Source of the DNA: Streptomyces venezuelae
GTDB taxonomy: Bacteria; Actinomycetota; Actinomycetes; Streptomycetales; Streptomycetaceae
Length of the DNA stretch: 64,000 nucleotides
Direction of reading: 5' to 3'
NCBI RefSeq assembly: GCF_008642355.1
Contig: NZ_CP029193.1
Coordinates: 1,760,001 to 1,824,000 of the forward strand
Part shown: in pieces, positions 54,989 through 63,026 of the stretch
Layout: the number at the start of each line of letters is the position of its first letter
Numbering within the stretch: the first letter of the stretch is position 1
Translations under genes and position numbers: made by a program
Notes under the pieces: generated by a model
The model's database searches: none
The model's input: the letters and a program-made list of their open reading frames with translations, nothing else
What the model was told of the DNA's origin: nothing

Positions 54989-56212
54989 TCAGCGGTCGGC
55001 GAAGACCGGCGTCCAGCGCCCGACGCCGTCGGCCTTCGAGGAGCGGTAACCGCTGAGCGGGACGGTCTTCTTGCTCCCGATGGTGACCAGGACGAGCCGG
55101 TTGCGGTACTCGCTCGCGCCGGGTGCGATGTCCCAGGCGATGAGCCGCTTGTCGTCGGCCCAGGCGAGCAGCTGCTGACCGGGGATCTTGGCGACCCGCT
55201 TGCCGGTGAGGGGGTCGAGGACCTCCGTGGCGGTGGTCCTGGCGCCGCCCGCGAAGTCACCCGCGGCGAGCTTCCCGTTCGGGGAGAGCCCGGCGGCGAC
55301 GAACCAGGACAGGTGCTTCTCGCGCGGTGGTGTGCCCGTCTTCCGCCCCTGGAAGTCGTAGTACAGATGACCGGGTTGGTGGCGGCCCGTGCGGACCAGC
55401 GTGCCGTCCTGACTGAAGTCGAAGTCCTGCCGGGTGTTGATGTCCGCGATGCCGAACCCGCCGCGCTTCGTCTTCACCTCGCTCCAGCTGCCGTTCCCAG
55501 AGGCCACGTCGAGGACGTAGAAGCCGGTCCTTGTGGGGTCGGCGGGGCCCGGCTCCTCGTGTTTGCCGTCGCTCATGGGCCGGTCGCGGTCGAGCCGGTC
55601 GGGGTTCTCGGCGTACGTCGTGGCGACGAGTTTCCTGCCGTCGGGCGAGAACTCGACGCCGCCGACGCCGTGCTGCACGGGGAGCCAGCGCTCGACCTTG
55701 CCGGTGCTCAGGTTCAGCAGGCCGATCCGGTCGGCGGGGAGCCCGCGCTCCAGGACGGCGGCGGTCCGCATGCCGGGCGCGACGTCGACCCACGACCAGC
55801 GGGCGTCCTCGCGGTAGGTGCCGGTCCTCTGGTCGAGGAGCCGGTAGGTACGGGTGATGACGGCGTCACCGTCGGGCTGCTTGACCTTCTTGCTCGTGCT
55901 GTACGCGGCGAGTGCCGTGCCGCCCGCGGCGATCAGCTCACGCGGCGGTGTCTGGCCCGGGTGCGCGATGACGTCGTCGGTCAGCGACTCACTGGCCGGG
56001 CGCGGACCCCGCTCCTCCGAGTCCGAGTCCACGGCGGGCACCGCCACGCCCACGACGGCAGCCGTCACCACGGCGAGCGACGCGCCCACGATCGCCCGGT
56101 TCCTGCGCCGCCGGCGCACGGCGAGCACGCGGTCGGCGAAGTCCCCCGGCACGGGCGGCCCCTGGGTCGCCTGCTCCCGGAGCGACTCGCGCACCAGTTC
56201 TGCGACGTTCAC
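54989..56212 (-). CDS. Membrane-anchored TolB/WD40-like protein, partner of a SigE-family sigma
   Basis: 407 aa, start overlapping the sigma gene stop (ATGA at 56209-56212). Residues 1-37 are cytoplasmic and charged (R-V-L-A-V-R-R-R-R-R-N-R), one membrane helix at about 38-60, then an extracytoplasmic beta-propeller-like region (F-S-P-D-G-R-K-L-V-A-T-T, F-S-Q-D-G-T-L, L-S-P-N-G-K-L-A-A-G). Because the first 37 residues precede the only membrane span and the gene is coupled to a sigma factor, an anti-sigma/sensor role is possible, though no anti-sigma motif is recognisable. Confidence 0.75.
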   Translation of the reverse strand: MNVAELVRESLREQATQGPPVPGDFADRVLAVRRRRRNRAIVGASLAVVTAAVVGVAVPAVDSDSEERGPRPASESLTDDVIAHPGQTPPRELIAAGGTALAAYSTSKKVKQPDGDAVITRTYRLLDQRTGTYREDARWSWVDVAPGMRTAAVLERGLPADRIGLLNLSTGKVERWLPVQHGVGGVEFSPDGRKLVATTYAENPDRLDRDRPMSDGKHEEPGPADPTRTGFYVLDVASGNGSWSEVKTKRGGFGIADINTRQDFDFSQDGTLVRTGRHQPGHLYYDFQGRKTGTPPREKHLSWFVAAGLSPNGKLAAGDFAGGARTTATEVLDPLTGKRVAKIPGQQLLAWADDKRLIAWDIAPGASEYRNRLVLVTIGSKKTVPLSGYRSSKADGVGRWTPVFADR

Positions 56213-56772
56213 GGTGATACCTCCATGGGCGAGAAGTCACGGGAGCGGGAGGAAGCCTCGGCGGGGCCGGAGCGGTCCAGGTGCGCCAGCTCGGGCGCCA
56301 GGCCGCGCAGCCGGGCGAGCGAGCGGTGCGTGGTGCTGCGCACGGTGCCGACGGAGCAGCCGAGCACGGCGGCGACCTCCGCCTCCGGCAGGTCCTCGTA
56401 GTAGCGCAGGACGAGTACGGTCCGCTGCCGCGCGGTGAGCTTGGCGAGGGCCCCGCGCATCACGAGGCGCAGTTCCACCGCGGCCGTGCCGTCCCCCGAC
56501 GCGGCACGCTCCGGCGGTTCGGCGACGGCCAGTTCGCGCCGCGGCCACTTCAGCCGCCACCGGCTGACCTGCTGCCGGTACAGGATCCGGCGTACGTACG
56601 CCTCCGGCTCGTCGATCCGCTGCCACCGCCCGGCCGCCTTGACGAGCGCGTTCTGCAGCAGGTCCTCGCCCGCGTGCCGGTCGCCCCCGCTGAGCAGTAC
56701 GGCGGTCTTCAGCAGCGCCGACGATCTGGTCGCCACGAATTCCCGGAAACTGTCCTGCTCATGGGCATCCAT
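56209..56772 (-). CDS. SigE family (SigM/L-type) RNA polymerase sigma factor
   Basis: 187 aa from ATG 56772; a GTG two codons upstream (56778) is possible. Region 2 marks: F-R-E-F-V-A-T-R-S-S-A-L-L-K-T-A-V-L-L-S-G-G-D-R-H-A-G-E-D-L-L-Q-N-A-L (the actinobacterial SigE-family opening). Region 4: L-T-A-R-Q-R-T-V-L-V-L-R-Y-Y-E-D-L-P-E-A-E-V-A-A-V-L-G-C-S-V-G-T-V-R-S. Coupled to the membrane protein downstream. A Rho-independent terminator separates it from the lipoprotein gene upstream. Confidence 0.9.
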   Translation of the reverse strand: MDAHEQDSFREFVATRSSALLKTAVLLSGGDRHAGEDLLQNALVKAAGRWQRIDEPEAYVRRILYRQQVSRWRLKWPRRELAVAEPPERAASGDGTAAVELRLVMRGALAKLTARQRTVLVLRYYEDLPEAEVAAVLGCSVGTVRSTTHRSLARLRGLAPELAHLDRSGPAEASSRSRDFSPMEVSP

Positions 56773-56870
56773 CGTCACCTTCGCTCCCTGGTGGGCCTGT
56801 TGCCCTCCCGCATGGATGAGGACGGGTCCGGGAGACCCCTGCTATGCCTCTCCGGCGGAAGAACTCGGCA

Positions 56871-56912
56871 GAAAAAACGGAGCGGCCACCCCGCGAAGGG
56901 GATGGCCGCTCC
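56871..56912 (-). terminator. Rho-independent terminator after the lipoprotein gene
   Basis: Stem GGAGCGGCCA...TGGCCGCTCC (56879-56888 with 56903-56912), inner CCCC/GGGG, followed on the minus strand by CGTTTTTTC: a rare true U-tract for this genome. Lies 14 bp past the lipoprotein stop. Confidence 0.8.
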
Positions 56913-56926
56913 GGTCGAGGCGCGGG

Positions 56927-57535
56927 TCAGGGGAGCGCGGGGAACCCCGCCGCCTTGGTCCAGCGCAGCGTGTCACTGCCCCGGCTGAACGTGACCTTCT
57001 CGCCCCCGGGAGCGACGACGGTCTTCTCCCAGCCGTCGAAGTCCTTCTTGACGTGCTTGTCCCACTTGGCCGGCGGGCCCACGGCCACCGCGGCGACCGA
57101 CTCGGTCGGCGGCTCGCCGTCCGCGCAGTACACGCCGAAGTCGCCGAAGGCCGCGACCGTGCCGTCCTTGGCCTTGAGCGTGATGCCCTGGCACGCGTCG
57201 GTCTTCGTCCCGTACACGAGGGCCGGCTTGGACCAGCCCTTCGCGCGGGGGCTGTAGTCCTGCGCGAACAGGCCCTTGCCGCGCAGGTAGTGCATGGCCA
57301 CGCGGCGCCCGTCGGCGAGCTCGACCTGCGCGTTGAACGGGCTGGGGCTGCCGCTCCAGGGAATGTCGCTCTTGCGCAGCGGGTGGCTGTGGTCGCCGGT
57401 CGCCGCGCGGCTCATGTGGTGCGCGTCCCCGCGGGCGTCGTCGCGGGGCCGGCCCGCGCTCTGCCCGCACCCGGCCACCAGGCCGAGCACCGCCGCGGCG
57501 CCGACGGCCAGGGCCGTCGCACCCGTTCGGTTCAT
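56927..57535 (-). CDS. Lipoprotein of unknown function
   Basis: 202 aa, ATG 57535. Signal with lipobox L-V-A-G-C (Cys23). The mature part starts with a flexible His/Arg/Asp stretch and then a beta-rich domain (A-Q-V-E-L-A-D-G-R-R-V-A-M-H-Y, V-A-A-F-G-D-F-G-V-Y-C-A-D-G). Cys in D-A-C-Q-G-I and V-Y-C-A may form a disulfide. It starts 12 bp after dapD and is likely cotranscribed. No family recognised. Confidence 0.75.
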   Translation of the reverse strand: MNRTGATALAVGAAAVLGLVAGCGQSAGRPRDDARGDAHHMSRAATGDHSHPLRKSDIPWSGSPSPFNAQVELADGRRVAMHYLRGKGLFAQDYSPRAKGWSKPALVYGTKTDACQGITLKAKDGTVAAFGDFGVYCADGEPPTESVAAVAVGPPAKWDKHVKKDFDGWEKTVVAPGGEKVTFSRGSDTLRWTKAAGFPALP

Positions 57536-57547
57536 GCGGTTCCTCGA

Positions 57548-58537
57548 CTAGTTGTGGCTGTGCAGTACGTCGTTCAGGCCGCCCCACACCGCGTTGTTCG
57601 GGCGGGCCTCGACGGCGCCGGTGACCGAGTTGCGGCGGAAGAGGATGTTGGAGGCGCCGGAGAGCTCGCGGGCCTTGACGATCTGTCCGTCGGGCAGGGT
57701 CACGCGGGTGCCCGCGGTGACGTACAGGCCGGCCTCGACGACGCACTCGTCGCCCAGCGCGATGCCGACGCCCGCCTCGGCGCCGACGAGGCAGCGCTCG
57801 CCGATGACGATGCGCACGTTGCCGCCGCCGGAGAGCGTGCCCATGGTGGAGGCGCCGCCGCCGATGTCCGAGCCGTTGCCGACGACGACGCCGGCGGAGA
57901 TGCGGCCCTCGACCATGGAGGTGCCGAGGGTGCCCGCGTTGAAGTTCACGAAGCCCTCGTGCATGACCGTGGTGCCCTCGGCGAGGTGCGCGCCGAGCCG
58001 CACGCGGTCGGCGTCGGCGATGCGGACGCCCTTCGGCGTGACGTAGTCCGTCATGCGCGGGAACTTGTCGATGGACGTCACGGCGAGGTGGAGGCCCTCG
58101 GCGCGGGCGTTGAGGCGCACCTTCTCGACGTCGTCGACGGCGACCGGGCCGAGCGAGGTCCAGGCGACGTTGGCGAGGAAGGCGAACTGGCCGTCGAGGT
58201 TGACGCCGTGCGGCTTGACCAGGCGGTGCGAGAGCAGGTGCAGGCGCAGGTAGACGTCGTGGGCGTCCAGCGGCTTGTCGTCGAGGGATCCGATGACCGT
58301 ACGGACAGCGATGATCTCCACGCCGCGACGGGTGTCCGGGCCGATGGCCTTGGCGGCGCCCTCACCGAGCAGTTCCACGGCGCGCTCGGCGGTGAGCCGC
58401 TCGCTGCCGGCGGGGCCGGGCTCGGCGACGAGCTCGGGGGCGGGGAACCAGGTGTCGAGAACGGTGCCGTCGGCGGTGACGGTGGCGAGGCCTGCGGCGA
58501 CGGCGCCGGTGGTGCGGGAAGCGTTCGTGTCGGTCAT
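57548..58537 (-). CDS. dapD: 2,3,4,5-tetrahydropyridine-2,6-dicarboxylate N-succinyltransferase
   Basis: 329 aa, ATG 58537. Succinylates tetrahydrodipicolinate in the succinylase branch of lysine/diaminopimelate synthesis. Actinobacterial DapD with an N-terminal domain (about 1-165) and a left-handed beta helix of hexapeptide repeats ([41 protein letters not shown]). The C-terminal N-I-L-F-R-R-N-S and W-G-G-L-N are family-typical. Complements dapA at 54026. Confidence 0.95.
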   Translation of the reverse strand: MTDTNASRTTGAVAAGLATVTADGTVLDTWFPAPELVAEPGPAGSERLTAERAVELLGEGAAKAIGPDTRRGVEIIAVRTVIGSLDDKPLDAHDVYLRLHLLSHRLVKPHGVNLDGQFAFLANVAWTSLGPVAVDDVEKVRLNARAEGLHLAVTSIDKFPRMTDYVTPKGVRIADADRVRLGAHLAEGTTVMHEGFVNFNAGTLGTSMVEGRISAGVVVGNGSDIGGGASTMGTLSGGGNVRIVIGERCLVGAEAGVGIALGDECVVEAGLYVTAGTRVTLPDGQIVKARELSGASNILFRRNSVTGAVEARPNNAVWGGLNDVLHSHN

Positions 58538-58546
58538 GGGTGAAAC

Positions 58547-59803
58547 CTAACCGGAGGTGCGCCGCGCGGGCGAACCGGTCTCAAGGTCCGGGCCGTCCGC
58601 GGGGCCGCCTGCGGCCACCGCCGTGGAGGGCTGCCGAACCCGGCCCCGCCCCGCCACGAGGACCAGGCAGCCCGCCGCCCCCGCGACCGCCGCGCAGACC
58701 GGCCAGAGCAGGCCGGGCGCCGCCGAGTAGAGCGCCCCGCCGAGCGGCGCCGACAGCACGACGCCGCTGACCGAGACACCCGAGTACAGGCTCTGGAAGC
58801 GGCCCTGCACGTGCGCCGGGGCGTGGTCGGCGACGTACGCGGTGGCCGGTGTCTTGTAGAGGATCTCCCCCGCGGTGAGCAGCAGCATCATGGCCACGGC
58901 GGTGCCGAGCCCGGTGCCGAGGGCGAGGACGGCGCAGCCCGCGCCGACGAGCAGCAGGCCGGAGCCGATGATGCGCAGCGGTGCCCGGTCGCGCAGGGCG
59001 AGGGTGGCGGGGAGTTCGAGGAGCAGGATGACGCCGCCGTTGATGGCGAGGAGCCAGCCGTAGACGCCGGTGCCGAGGCCGTGCCGGTCGAGGTCGACGG
59101 GGAGGGTCGAGTACTGCTGCCGGTAGACGAGGTCGGTGAGGAGGATGGCGACGAGGAGGACGAGGACGGTGGGCCGCTCGCGCAGGGCGGCGAAGACACC
59201 TGGCCGCGGTCCGTCTTCGGCTTTCGCGCGGTCCGGTCCGTAGCGCGCGGCCCCGTGGGCGGGCAGGATCCGCGCGGCGTACGCGGCGAAGACCAGTGTG
59301 CCGATGCCGTCGACGACGAAGAGCCAGGTGTACGAGGTGTGGGCGATGAGGAGCGCGCCGAGCGGGGGTCCGACGGTGAAGCCCGCGTTGCCCGCGAACC
59401 GGGTGACCGCGAACCCCTGGCGGCGGGCGCCCTCCGGCACGGTCACGGCGACGAGGGCGCCGGTGGCGGCGCGCACGCAGCCGCCCGCGTACTGGCTGAG
59501 CGGCGGCACGACGTACAGCAGCGCGGCCGACAGGAACGGCAGCGCAAGGACGCCCGCGCCGCCGATCAGCGATCCGACGAGCAGGACGCGCCGGTGGCCC
59601 GAGCGGTCGCCGAACCAGCCGCCGGTGAAGTTGCCCGCGACCATGCCGACGCCGCCGATGCCGCTGATCAGTCCGGCCTGGGCGACGGGCAGGCCGCGTT
59701 CGTCCGTCAGGTAGACGAAGAAGTAGACGAAGGTGAAGGCCACGACCATGTTGAAGAACTGACCGGCGGCGAGCAGCCACACGGTCCTGGGCACATCACG
59801 CAC
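58547..59803 (-). CDS. MFS transporter
   Basis: 418 aa from GTG 59803. Twelve membrane segments; motif A as G-G-W-F-G-D-R-S-G-H-R-R-V between helices 2 and 3 and a cytoplasmic Arg/Ala-rich loop between helices 6 and 7 (about 188-205). Drug-efflux-like. It is divergent from an HxlR-type redox regulator with two inverted repeats between, so it may be induced by an electrophile or oxidant. The C-terminal tail is Gly/Asp-rich. Confidence 0.85.
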   Translation of the reverse strand: MRDVPRTVWLLAAGQFFNMVVAFTFVYFFVYLTDERGLPVAQAGLISGIGGVGMVAGNFTGGWFGDRSGHRRVLLVGSLIGGAGVLALPFLSAALLYVVPPLSQYAGGCVRAATGALVAVTVPEGARRQGFAVTRFAGNAGFTVGPPLGALLIAHTSYTWLFVVDGIGTLVFAAYAARILPAHGAARYGPDRAKAEDGPRPGVFAALRERPTVLVLLVAILLTDLVYRQQYSTLPVDLDRHGLGTGVYGWLLAINGGVILLLELPATLALRDRAPLRIIGSGLLLVGAGCAVLALGTGLGTAVAMMLLLTAGEILYKTPATAYVADHAPAHVQGRFQSLYSGVSVSGVVLSAPLGGALYSAAPGLLWPVCAAVAGAAGCLVLVAGRGRVRQPSTAVAAGGPADGPDLETGSPARRTSG

Positions 59804-59829
59804 GCCGCCCCCCGGCAGATCGGTGAGTC

Positions 59830-59872
59830 GACTCCGAGAGGTCGATCCTCGGGGTCAGTTCCTTTTGGGAAC
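59830..59872. promoter_or_regulatory. Two inverted repeats between the MFS and HxlR-peroxiredoxin genes
   Basis: GACTCCGAG (59830-59838) with CTCGGGGTC (59848-59856), one mismatch; and GTTCC-TTTTG-GGAAC at 59858-59872. The second lies 14 bp before the regulator ATG and overlaps its expected promoter. Probable operators for the divergent pair. Confidence 0.4.
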
Positions 59873-59885
59873 GGACTATGTCAGC

Positions 59886-60785
59886 ATGTGCGGCATGGCG
59901 CAACGGACCCGACTCGACGACGACCACTGCGCGATCGCGCAGGCGCTGGACGTCGTCGGCGACTGGTGGACCCTGCTGATCGTGCGCGACGCGGCGCGGG
60001 GGGTGCGCCGCTTCGACGAGATGCAGCGCGAACTGGGCGTGTCCCGGAAGGTGTTGAGCGAGCGGCTGAAGCTCCTGGTGGAGGCGGACGTCGTCACGCG
60101 TGTCCCGTACCAGGACCGGCCCGTGCGCCATGAGTACCGTCTGACGCCGCGCGGCCGCGCGCTGCTGCCCGTCCTGGTCGCCCTCCAGGACTGGGGGGAC
60201 ACATGGGTGCTGGGAGAGGGAGAGACGATGGCGACGGCAGCGGAGACCTCACGGGAGGCGCAGCGGGTGCACGCGCTGCTCGGCACGCGCCTGCCGGAGC
60301 TGCGGCTCGTGGGCCACGACGGGGAGCTGCGCGACCCGGTGTCCGCGGACACGCCGTACACGGTCCTGTACTGCTTCCCCGGCGCGTACGCCCGCAAGGA
60401 CGCCTACCCGCCGGGCTGGGCGCAGATCCCCGGCGCGCGCGGCTGCACGCTGGAGTCCTGCTCGTTCCGCGACCAGCTGGCGGAGTTCACCGCGGCGGGC
60501 TCGACGGTGCACGGGGTGTCGTCGCAACGCCCGGACGAACAGCGGGCGTTCGCGGAGAAGGAGGGCCTGCGCTTCCCGCTCCTCTCGGACGCGGACCTGG
60601 CCCTCACGGCGGCTCTGCGCCTGCCGACGTTCCGCGCGGCGGGGGTGAGCCGCCTGAAGCGGCTGACGCTGGTGCTCGACCGCGACCGGACCGTGCGGGA
60701 CGTTCAGTACCCGGTCACGGACGTCACGGCGAGCGTCGAGGCGGCGCTGCGGACGGTCAGGGGCCTCGCGTCCCGCTCCGGCTGA
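59886..60785 (+). CDS. HxlR transcription factor fused to a peroxiredoxin domain
   Basis: 299 aa from ATG 59886 (ATG 59895 also possible; no ribosome site, so the mRNA may be nearly leaderless). Residues 5-105 are an HxlR winged helix (C-A-I-A-Q-A-L-D-V-V-G-D-W-W-T-L-L-I, V-S-R-K-V-L-S-E-R-L-K-L-L). Residues 125-295 are a peroxiredoxin of the Bcp type: Y-C-F-P-G-A-Y and G-C-T-L-E-S-C-S-F-R-D with both active cysteines (Cys187, Cys192), then L-L-S-D-A-D-L-A-L and V-L-D-R-D-R-T-V. So DNA binding and peroxide-reactive thiols are in one chain. Divergent from an MFS pump. Confidence 0.85.
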   Translation: MCGMAQRTRLDDDHCAIAQALDVVGDWWTLLIVRDAARGVRRFDEMQRELGVSRKVLSERLKLLVEADVVTRVPYQDRPVRHEYRLTPRGRALLPVLVALQDWGDTWVLGEGETMATAAETSREAQRVHALLGTRLPELRLVGHDGELRDPVSADTPYTVLYCFPGAYARKDAYPPGWAQIPGARGCTLESCSFRDQLAEFTAAGSTVHGVSSQRPDEQRAFAEKEGLRFPLLSDADLALTAALRLPTFRAAGVSRLKRLTLVLDRDRTVRDVQYPVTDVTASVEAALRTVRGLASRSG

Positions 60786-60844
60786 GGGCGCGGCGCCGGA
60801 GCGGAACGAGCGAGTGACACCGCTTCACGCGTGACGCGCCGCAC

Positions 60845-61084
60845 TCACTGGGACTGCGCGCGTTCCCGCAAAAAACGCAGCCCGAAGAAGACCATTCCCG
60901 CCACCCCGGCCACCGCACCGACGGCACACAGCACGACCGCCCACTGAGCCAGTTCCCGTGTCATCCAGAGAAGGCTCACGGCGACCAGTGCGAGGGAGAG
61001 CAGAAATCTCTCGGCATTTCCCGGAGAACGTCCGGGAGTGCGAGGTTCATTACGGGGTTTGTTCAGTCCCTGCTCGCGGTGCAC
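60845..61084 (-). CDS. Small two-helix membrane protein overlapping the secreted-protein gene
   Basis: About 79 aa if the GTG at 61084 (V-H-R-E-Q-G-L-N-K) is used; the frame is open to an ATG at 61120, inside the preceding gene, and the true start is uncertain. Basic N terminus (P-R-N-E-P-R-T-P-G-R-S), then two membrane helices (about L-L-S-L-A-L-V-A-V-S-L-L-W and A-V-V-L-C-A-V-G-A-V-A-G-V-A) and a basic end. It overlaps the secreted-protein gene by about 22 bp. Immunity- or holin-like by form only; function unknown. Confidence 0.5.
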   Translation of the reverse strand: MHREQGLNKPRNEPRTPGRSPGNAERFLLSLALVAVSLLWMTRELAQWAVVLCAVGAVAGVAGMVFFGLRFLRERAQSQ

Positions 61085-61569
61085 GAGTACTTGACGCCCT
61101 TCATTTTGATGGTCCGCCATCCCGCCATCACCCCCACCGTCGACGAGGAATTCACCGGGGCTACATCCGTTCCGCCACCACCGCCGCCGCCCTGCTTCCG
61201 GCAGTAATAGCCGAGGGCGTCGAGCTTCTTGAGGTCACTCATCGCCTGGTACTTCTTGTACGACTTGATCATGGCGGCACGCTTCTGCGCGGGCGTCGCT
61301 TCCTTGGCCTTCGTGTACGCGTAGCACCCGACGCTGGCGCCGATCCCTACCCACGATGCCCCCTTGGCCAGGGCTTTGGCAAGACCTGCCGCCCCGCTGC
61401 CGATCCCGAGGACGGCACATATCTCGTCCGCGCCGAGAGCCTGCCGCTGCGTCGTCCGCTCGACATGCCCGGTCTGGCCGGGCGCGGAAGCCGCGTACGC
61501 CGTACCGCCCGCGACCCCGGTCATGGCGCAGGCAATGGCGACGGAAATACCTTTATGACGCATGCTCAT
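61063..61569 (-). CDS. Small secreted cysteine-containing protein
   Basis: 168 aa from ATG 61569 with GGGGGAA seven bases upstream (the frame to 61692 lacks one). Signal peptide residues 1-26 (R-H-K-G-I start, A-Y-A-A cleavage). The mature protein has a Gly/Ala-rich hydrophobic hairpin (V-L-G-I-G-S-G-A-A-G-L-A-K, G-A-S-W-V-G-I-G-A-S-V-G) bordered by two Cys, a helical Lys-rich part (K-K-Y-Q-A-M-S-D-L-K-K), a third Cys (Y-Y-C-R-K), a run of Gly and a fourth Cys near the end. The hydrophobic hairpin between cysteines is reminiscent of pore-forming bacteriocins; no family match is recognised. Confidence 0.6.
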   Translation of the reverse strand: MSMRHKGISVAIACAMTGVAGGTAYAASAPGQTGHVERTTQRQALGADEICAVLGIGSGAAGLAKALAKGASWVGIGASVGCYAYTKAKEATPAQKRAAMIKSYKKYQAMSDLKKLDALGYYCRKQGGGGGGGTDVAPVNSSSTVGVMAGWRTIKMKGVKYSCTASRD

Positions 61570-61684
61570 GAACTCGTTTCCCCCAAGTTCTCGCAATTGC
61601 TTGGTCAATGCACGCGGGACGCTACCAGCGGCAACTCGGAGCACGCAATGATCTTTGTCAGCAAAAAGCGAATCCTTGACGGAT

Positions 61685-62230
61685 CTACACAAGCAGGCGG
61701 CCGAGCATCTCCCGCGCGTACTCCTCGTCGTACTCGCCGCCCGTGAGGAGCACTTGCAGGCTGATCCCGTCCATCAGGGCGACGAGGGCGCGCGCGGTGA
61801 CCGGGTCGGTACGGCGCTCGATGACGTCGGTGAGCCCCGCGCACCATTCGGCGGCCACGGGCCGGAGCGCGGGCCTGCGCACGGCGGCGAGATAAAGCTC
61901 GTACTCCAGCTCGACCCCGGCCCGCTCCCCCGCGAACCACTCACCGAGCACCCGGGCGAGGCCACAGGCCAGTTCGGCGCGGTCGGCCGCCGGGTCCTCG
62001 CACACACCACTGGCGGCCACCACCTTCGCGAACCCCTCGTTGCACTGCCGCAGCGCGGCGGTGAGCAGCTCGTCGAGCGTCTTGAAGTGGTACGTGGTCG
62101 AGCCGAGCGGCACGTCCGCCTCGGCGGCGACGGAGCGGTGACTGAGCCCGCCGATGCCCTTCTCCCCGACGACGCGGATCGCCGCGTCGATGATCCGCTG
62201 GCGGCGCTCGGGATCGTACCGGCGCCCCAT
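61685..62230 (-). CDS. TetR family transcriptional regulator
   Basis: 181 aa, ATG 62230, sharing one base with the SMR stop (TGATG). Helix-turn-helix at about 10-55 (R-R-Q-R-I-I-D-A-A-I-R-V-V-G-E-K-G, G-L-S-H-R-S-V-A-A-E-A-D-V-P-L-G-S-T-T-Y-H-F). The C-terminal ligand domain resembles TetR_C regulators of cationic-drug pumps. It probably represses the SMR-tetR operon through the paired operators upstream of the SMR gene. Confidence 0.92.
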   Translation of the reverse strand: MGRRYDPERRQRIIDAAIRVVGEKGIGGLSHRSVAAEADVPLGSTTYHFKTLDELLTAALRQCNEGFAKVVAASGVCEDPAADRAELACGLARVLGEWFAGERAGVELEYELYLAAVRRPALRPVAAEWCAGLTDVIERRTDPVTARALVALMDGISLQVLLTGGEYDEEYAREMLGRLLV

Positions 62231-62550
62231 CAGTGGGCCCCGCCCAGATTGAGCACGACGACGCCCGCGATGACGAGCGCGATGCCCGCGATCTTGACCA
62301 TGTTGGCCGACTCCCCCAGGAAGAGCATGCCGATGGCGGCCACGGCGGCGGTGCCGATGCCCGCCCAGATCGCGTACGCGGTGCCCACGGACAGGGTCTT
62401 CAGGGTCTGCGCGAGCAGCGTGAAGGCGAGCAGATACCCCGCGACCGTGATGAGCGAGGGGACCAGCCTGCTGAACCCCTCGCTGTACTTCATGGCCGTC
62501 GTCCCGGCCACCTCCGCCGCGATGGCCGCGGCCAGCAGTGCGTATCCCAT
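62230..62550 (-). CDS. SMR family multidrug/quaternary-ammonium efflux protein
   Basis: 106 aa, ATG 62550. Four membrane helices. The essential Glu of helix 1 is in A-A-E-V-A-G-T-T-A-M-K (Glu13), followed by S-E-G-F; Y-A-I-W-A-G-I-G-T-A in helix 3 is the EmrE/QacE signature. Drug/proton antiporter for lipophilic cations. First gene of an SMR-TetR operon. Confidence 0.93.
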   Translation of the reverse strand: MGYALLAAAIAAEVAGTTAMKYSEGFSRLVPSLITVAGYLLAFTLLAQTLKTLSVGTAYAIWAGIGTAAVAAIGMLFLGESANMVKIAGIALVIAGVVVLNLGGAH

Positions 62551-62551
62551 G

Positions 62552-62587
62552 TGTACGAGTGTACATATCGATGCGTACGGGCGTACA
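62552..62587. promoter_or_regulatory. Two tandem TetR operators before the SMR gene
   Basis: TGTAC-GAGT-GTACA at 62552-62565 is a perfect dyad; CGTAC-GGGC-GTACA at 62574-62587 is the same with one change. Centres are 22 bp apart, two helical turns, and the first ends one base before the SMR ATG. Consistent with cooperative TetR-dimer binding. Confidence 0.55.
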
Positions 62588-62636
62588 CAAGAACGTGCCC
62601 GTCCACGCGTCGGCGGGCGTGTGGCGGGCGGGCACG

Positions 62637-62672
62637 ACGAAGCCCCCCGGAGAATCCTCCGGGGGGCTTCGT
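62637..62672 (-). terminator. Terminator of the SUF operon
   Basis: Perfect 16-bp stem (62637-62652 with 62657-62672), loop AATC, 15 bp past the stop of the last suf-operon gene. It also insulates the SMR operon. Confidence 0.85.
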
Positions 62673-62687
62673 GTGCGGCGGTGCCGC

Positions 62688-63026
62688 TCAGACGTTGAAC
62701 CCGAGCGCCCGAAGCTGCTCGCGCCCGTCGTCCGTGATCTTGTCGGGGCCCCACGGCGGCATCCAGACCCAGTTGATCCGGAGCTCGTTGACGATGCCCT
62801 CCGTCGCCGACTTCGCCTGGTCCTCGATGACGTCGGTCAGCGGGCAGGCCGCGGACGTGAGCGTCATGTCGATCGTGGCGATGTTGGCGTCGTCGATGTG
62901 CACGCCGTAGATCAGGCCGAGGTTGACGACGTCGATGCCCAGTTCGGGGTCGACGACGTCGTACAGCGCCTCGCGGACCTCTTCCTCGGAAGCGGGCTTC
63001 GTGGTCAGGGTCTCGTTCTCGCTCAT
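62688..63026 (-). CDS. PaaD/MIP18-type (DUF59) metal-sulfur cluster assembly protein (SufT-like)
   Basis: 112 aa, ATG 63026 overlapping the sufU stop (ATGA). DUF59 fold: V-R-E-A-L-Y-D-V-V-D-P-E-L-G-I-D-V-V-N-L-G-L-I-Y, T-L-T-S-A-A-C-P-L-T-D with the conserved Cys, W-V-W-M-P-P-W-G-P-D-K-I-T. Works with SufS/SufU in Fe-S cluster maturation or transfer. Last gene of the suf operon. Confidence 0.92.
   Translation of the reverse strand: MSENETLTTKPASEEEVREALYDVVDPELGIDVVNLGLIYGVHIDDANIATIDMTLTSAACPLTDVIEDQAKSATEGIVNELRINWVWMPPWGPDKITDDGREQLRALGFNV

Noticed and set aside
62551..62687. Guanidine or other riboswitch before the SMR gene
   Set aside because: The leader contains TetR dyads and the neighbouring operon terminator but no mini-ykkC hairpin pair or other recognisable aptamer.
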